A stretch of 64,000 nucleotides of DNA, from positions 440,370-504,369 of the forward strand of contig NW_005197128.1 in the NCBI RefSeq assembly GCF_000372725.1, read 5' to 3'. Below, one piece after another: positions 61,936 to 64,000 of this stretch (the first letter of the stretch is position 1; every line of letters starts with the position of its first letter). This stretch comes from Emiliania huxleyi CCMP1516. Taxonomy: Eukaryota; Haptophyta; Isochrysidales; Noelaerhabdaceae. The position numbers were made by a program, and so were the translations under genes. The notes beneath the pieces are model-generated. The model did not search any database. It was not told where the DNA came from and saw only the letters and a list, made by a program, of their open reading frames with translations.

Positions 61936-62177
61936 AAGTACCAAGACATGTTGCGGAGATCAGCAGGAGGATGTACGACGAGATTAGGAGCAGCAGGGAC
62001 CCGAGGGACCATGTGGAAGACGGCTAGTGCTAGTCCCCAATCGGGAGGACGACCCCGGCTAGTCGCCGACCACACCCACAAAGAACCCTGCACAAAGACC
62101 GCAGGGCGGGGACCTGTTCCTTTTTACCCATCTCCTAGTAGAGGTGTCCCTTTTATTTATTTAAGTACCAAGACATG
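61936..62177 (+). mobile_element. 5'-truncated LINE copy with 15-bp target-site duplication
   Basis: The element body is 61951-62162 (212 bp). Both flanks are AAGTACCAAGACATG (61936-61950 and 62163-62177), an exact 15-bp duplication. The body encodes SRRMYDEIRSSRDPRDHVED then a stop, a non-coding part with CCTTTTTACCCATCTC, and ends TTTTATTTATT. Truncation at the 5' end, an AT-rich 3' end and a long target duplication are the signs of target-primed reverse transcription. Confidence 0.85.
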
Positions 62178-62400
62178 CAATACACAATATACACATAAGT
62201 CATAACACATGATCATGAATGAGCGGGATCGTACTGGTCTGTGCCCCGGACCTAATCGTTCAAGGACATTCACGATCACAGTTTCGAGAGCGAGCCCAAA
62301 TAAATAAATAAAACGGTCAAACTCTGAGACGAGATGGGATTTAGGGACATGCGCATGAGCATGTGCATGTGCATGTGCGAGCCCCTGTGCCGCCCCGAAT

Positions 62401-63392
62401 TCATTTTCTTTCGAGCGGCAAGTCCTGCACCACAGAGGTGGCTGTGGCCTCGTCCTGCACCACATTCGCAAAGTCGCCCAACCCGCCTCTGCGCAAGGCA
62501 TGCGTGATCGAGGCGAGGTCGCGCGTTCGCATGAAGCTCTCCGTCCATGCCAGCGTCGCGTCGAGGTTCACGACGGCGTGCCACCAGCCAGCAGGGAACG
62601 CGATCACCTCGCCCGGCCGCTGCACCAAGTCGACCTCGCCAAGGCCCTGGCCGCGGAGAGCTGGCAGCACTTCGTCCATGAATTCGCACGCGCCGCGCGG
62701 CAAGTGCAGCCCGAGGCATGCAGCGGCGCGCCCGATCAGATCGGTGCGCGGAGGGTGGAGCGTCTCGCGTGGCACCGAGGGCGGGAAGAGGATCCACCGT
62801 TTGTCGCCCACGAAGAGTGCGTTCCACGAAGTGTAGCCCCATGGATCCTGGTGGATGAGCGTTCCAGAGCCCTCTGGGCCCGCAAGCAGCCAGCGCCATA
62901 CAGGTCGGTCGTCGTGCTCGGCAGCCGCGCCCGCCTCGCAGACGCTGCCTCGTGTGAGCGTCGGCAGACGATCCACGTCTTCGAGAAGGCAGGACTTGCC
63001 AGAATCGGCGCTAAAGTCCGAGTCGAAGACGTACAGTGCCAGATCCGCAGTGCCAGATCGCCCACGCTGCGCGTTGGCGGCGACGAGGTAGAAAGGAACT
63101 CCGCCGGTCGATGAGCCTGTGTCGACCAGCGCTTGTCCAATACGTTTGCGCAGCGAGTCGAAGGTCCACTCACGAGCTGGCCAGTCGTCAAGCAGGCCTG
63201 TCACCACGATCGGCCTGTCAAAGGAGGATGCGTGGCGAGGTCTCCTGATGGTGTTCGGCAAATCTGATCGAGGTGGCCGCACGCTCGAAGCCGCTCAATT
63301 CTTGTCGCCCGGGCCTCAACGATGCGCTCGTTGAGAAAGTGCGCTACGGCCGCAGCGGTGGCAGCAGCGCCGAGGCCGAGGACACGGCGCAT
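62401..63392 (-). CDS. JmjC-domain 2-oxoglutarate dioxygenase
   Basis: The main frame (62401-63282) has DRPIVVTGLLDDWPAREWTF, SGTLIHQDPWGYTSWNALFV with the H-x-D iron pair, the KRW of GDKRWILFPPS, and the second His in GEVIAFPAGWWHAVVNL. This is the JMJD6/HIF-inhibitor-like JmjC fold, acting as a protein or RNA hydroxylase. The N-terminus lies in another frame: ATG at 63392 (MRRVLGLGAAATAAAVAHFL) or at 63470. It is a signal-anchor-like segment that joins either by a very short intron (about 63258-63295) or after an indel. An ER or secretory location is possible. Confidence 0.82.
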
Positions 63393-63658
63393 ATAGTTGC
63401 AACGAGTTGGCAGCGCGACGTGCACCAGCAAGCGAGAGAGTGGGTCGAGTGGGGAGAGTGGAGTTTGCATCCACCTCTTTCACGGGGACCCGCTTTGTGC
63501 GGGGCGGGCCCCTGCACAGCTGGGAGGGGACGACGGCAAGAAACCCAAGGGTGATGGGTTTGCGGCGCAGTTTTTCTTTGTTGAGCCACAGCCAGAAGGC
63601 GGAGAAAGGCAAGCAAGAAAAGCGATTTTAGAAATCCCGGTCGCGCTCGAATGCGGGC

Positions 63659-64000
63659 TCATAAACTATCCACGCGGTGCTCGACGTTCGGCGCGCTCGC
63701 CGCCGCGCCGCCGCCTCCCGCCTCTGCGGCACGCCGCGGGGACGCCGGTTGGGCGCCGCCGCCCGCGCCGCCGCCCGCCGGCTCCGAGGTCCGCACCTAA
63801 GGGAAGGTCCGGTAAACTTCTCCGCACACAAGGGGTGGTTGGGCAACGGCCGGGCAGCCGACTCGCATCTCCACACCCAGACACGGGCAGGAGCCGGCAC
63901 GGCAGTCAGTGTCAATGGGCAAGGCCCAGTGACGTGGGTGAGTCCCGCGCCTGCCGGTCGAGGTACTCGAGGAAGTGTCTCAGGAGTGTCTAGGAAGTGT
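63659..64000 (-). CDS. Partial gene at right edge, last exon(s)
   Basis: The last exon 63659-63796 follows a CTTAG acceptor and encodes [20 protein letters not shown], then an Ala/Gly-rich stretch and NVEHRVDSL before the stop. Upstream, 63970-64000 has GTGTCTCAGGA and GTGTCTAGGAA units like the SPB1 intron array, so the gene continues beyond the window. No family was recognised. Confidence 0.4.

Overview
The window is nuclear DNA of a unicellular eukaryote. Spliceosomal introns interrupt many genes, and the gene set is eukaryotic: a kinesin, NAD kinase, the SPB1 rRNA methyltransferase, a CobW-like GTPase and AP2-like repeats with a CW zinc finger. The sequence is very GC-rich and full of microsatellites. 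It contains one 100-N assembly gap at 56176-56275. GC-AG introns are frequent, introns are very short, and multi-AP2 and Cys-rich proteins are present. Together these suggest a GC-rich marine alga, most likely a haptophyte. That placement is inference; no rRNA or organelle marker is present.

Layout. 1-14 kb: a homeodomain protein with Cys-rich repeats (+), a plastid-type membrane protein (-), an unrecognised multi-exon gene (-), a kinesin (+), a multi-pass protein with a HET/TIR-like block (+) and a Cys-rich membrane protein (-). 14-24 kb: a very large AP2/Tudor/CW/SAM gene (+), an AlkB-like oxygenase (+), a LINE 3' fragment and a membrane-anchored two-exon gene (+). 24-30 kb: NAD kinase (-), divergent from a glycosyltransferase-like gene (+). 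30-34 kb: a large CTGCAT-type repeat palindrome and a cystatin/EF-hand/MORN gene (-). 34-43 kb: a TPR-FMO flavoprotein, a CobW/COG0523 GTPase and a small membrane protein (all -), then a Bax-inhibitor-1/Lifeguard gene (+). 44-52 kb: a GT92-like glycosyltransferase (+), an SGNH/PC-esterase (-), a reverse-transcriptase remnant, a TraB-family gene (+) and a small type I membrane protein (-). 52-64 kb: a secreted lamin-tail/dockerin/cupredoxin protein of bacterial style (+), SPB1 (-), a 486-bp element with perfect 46-bp terminal inverted repeats, a Cys-rich small protein (+), a LINE 3' fragment with a 15-bp target-site duplication, a JmjC dioxygenase (-) and a partial gene at the right edge (-).

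The most striking pattern is in the introns. Four introns of 65-83 bp lie in two neighbouring genes (34.7-40.2 kb). In each, the intron length equals the spacing of a direct duplication of exon sequence, so the duplicated AG|G(T/C) forms both splice sites. Three of the four also share a core of about 36 bp ending GCTGTGAA(T/C)AG. This is the signature of introner-type intron gain. Other introns are almost wholly short tandem arrays with 10-15 bp units, often reading CCGAGA on the coding strand. Several GC-AG introns can be placed exactly because they split invariant protein motifs. A second recurring pattern is an AT-rich, often palindromic AAAAGAATTCTTTT-like motif, typically about 25-100 bp upstream of start codons on either strand. 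It may be a core-promoter element.

Most coding calls are supported by family motifs. Exact starts of intron-rich minus-strand genes and some exon joins are uncertain, as noted per entry.
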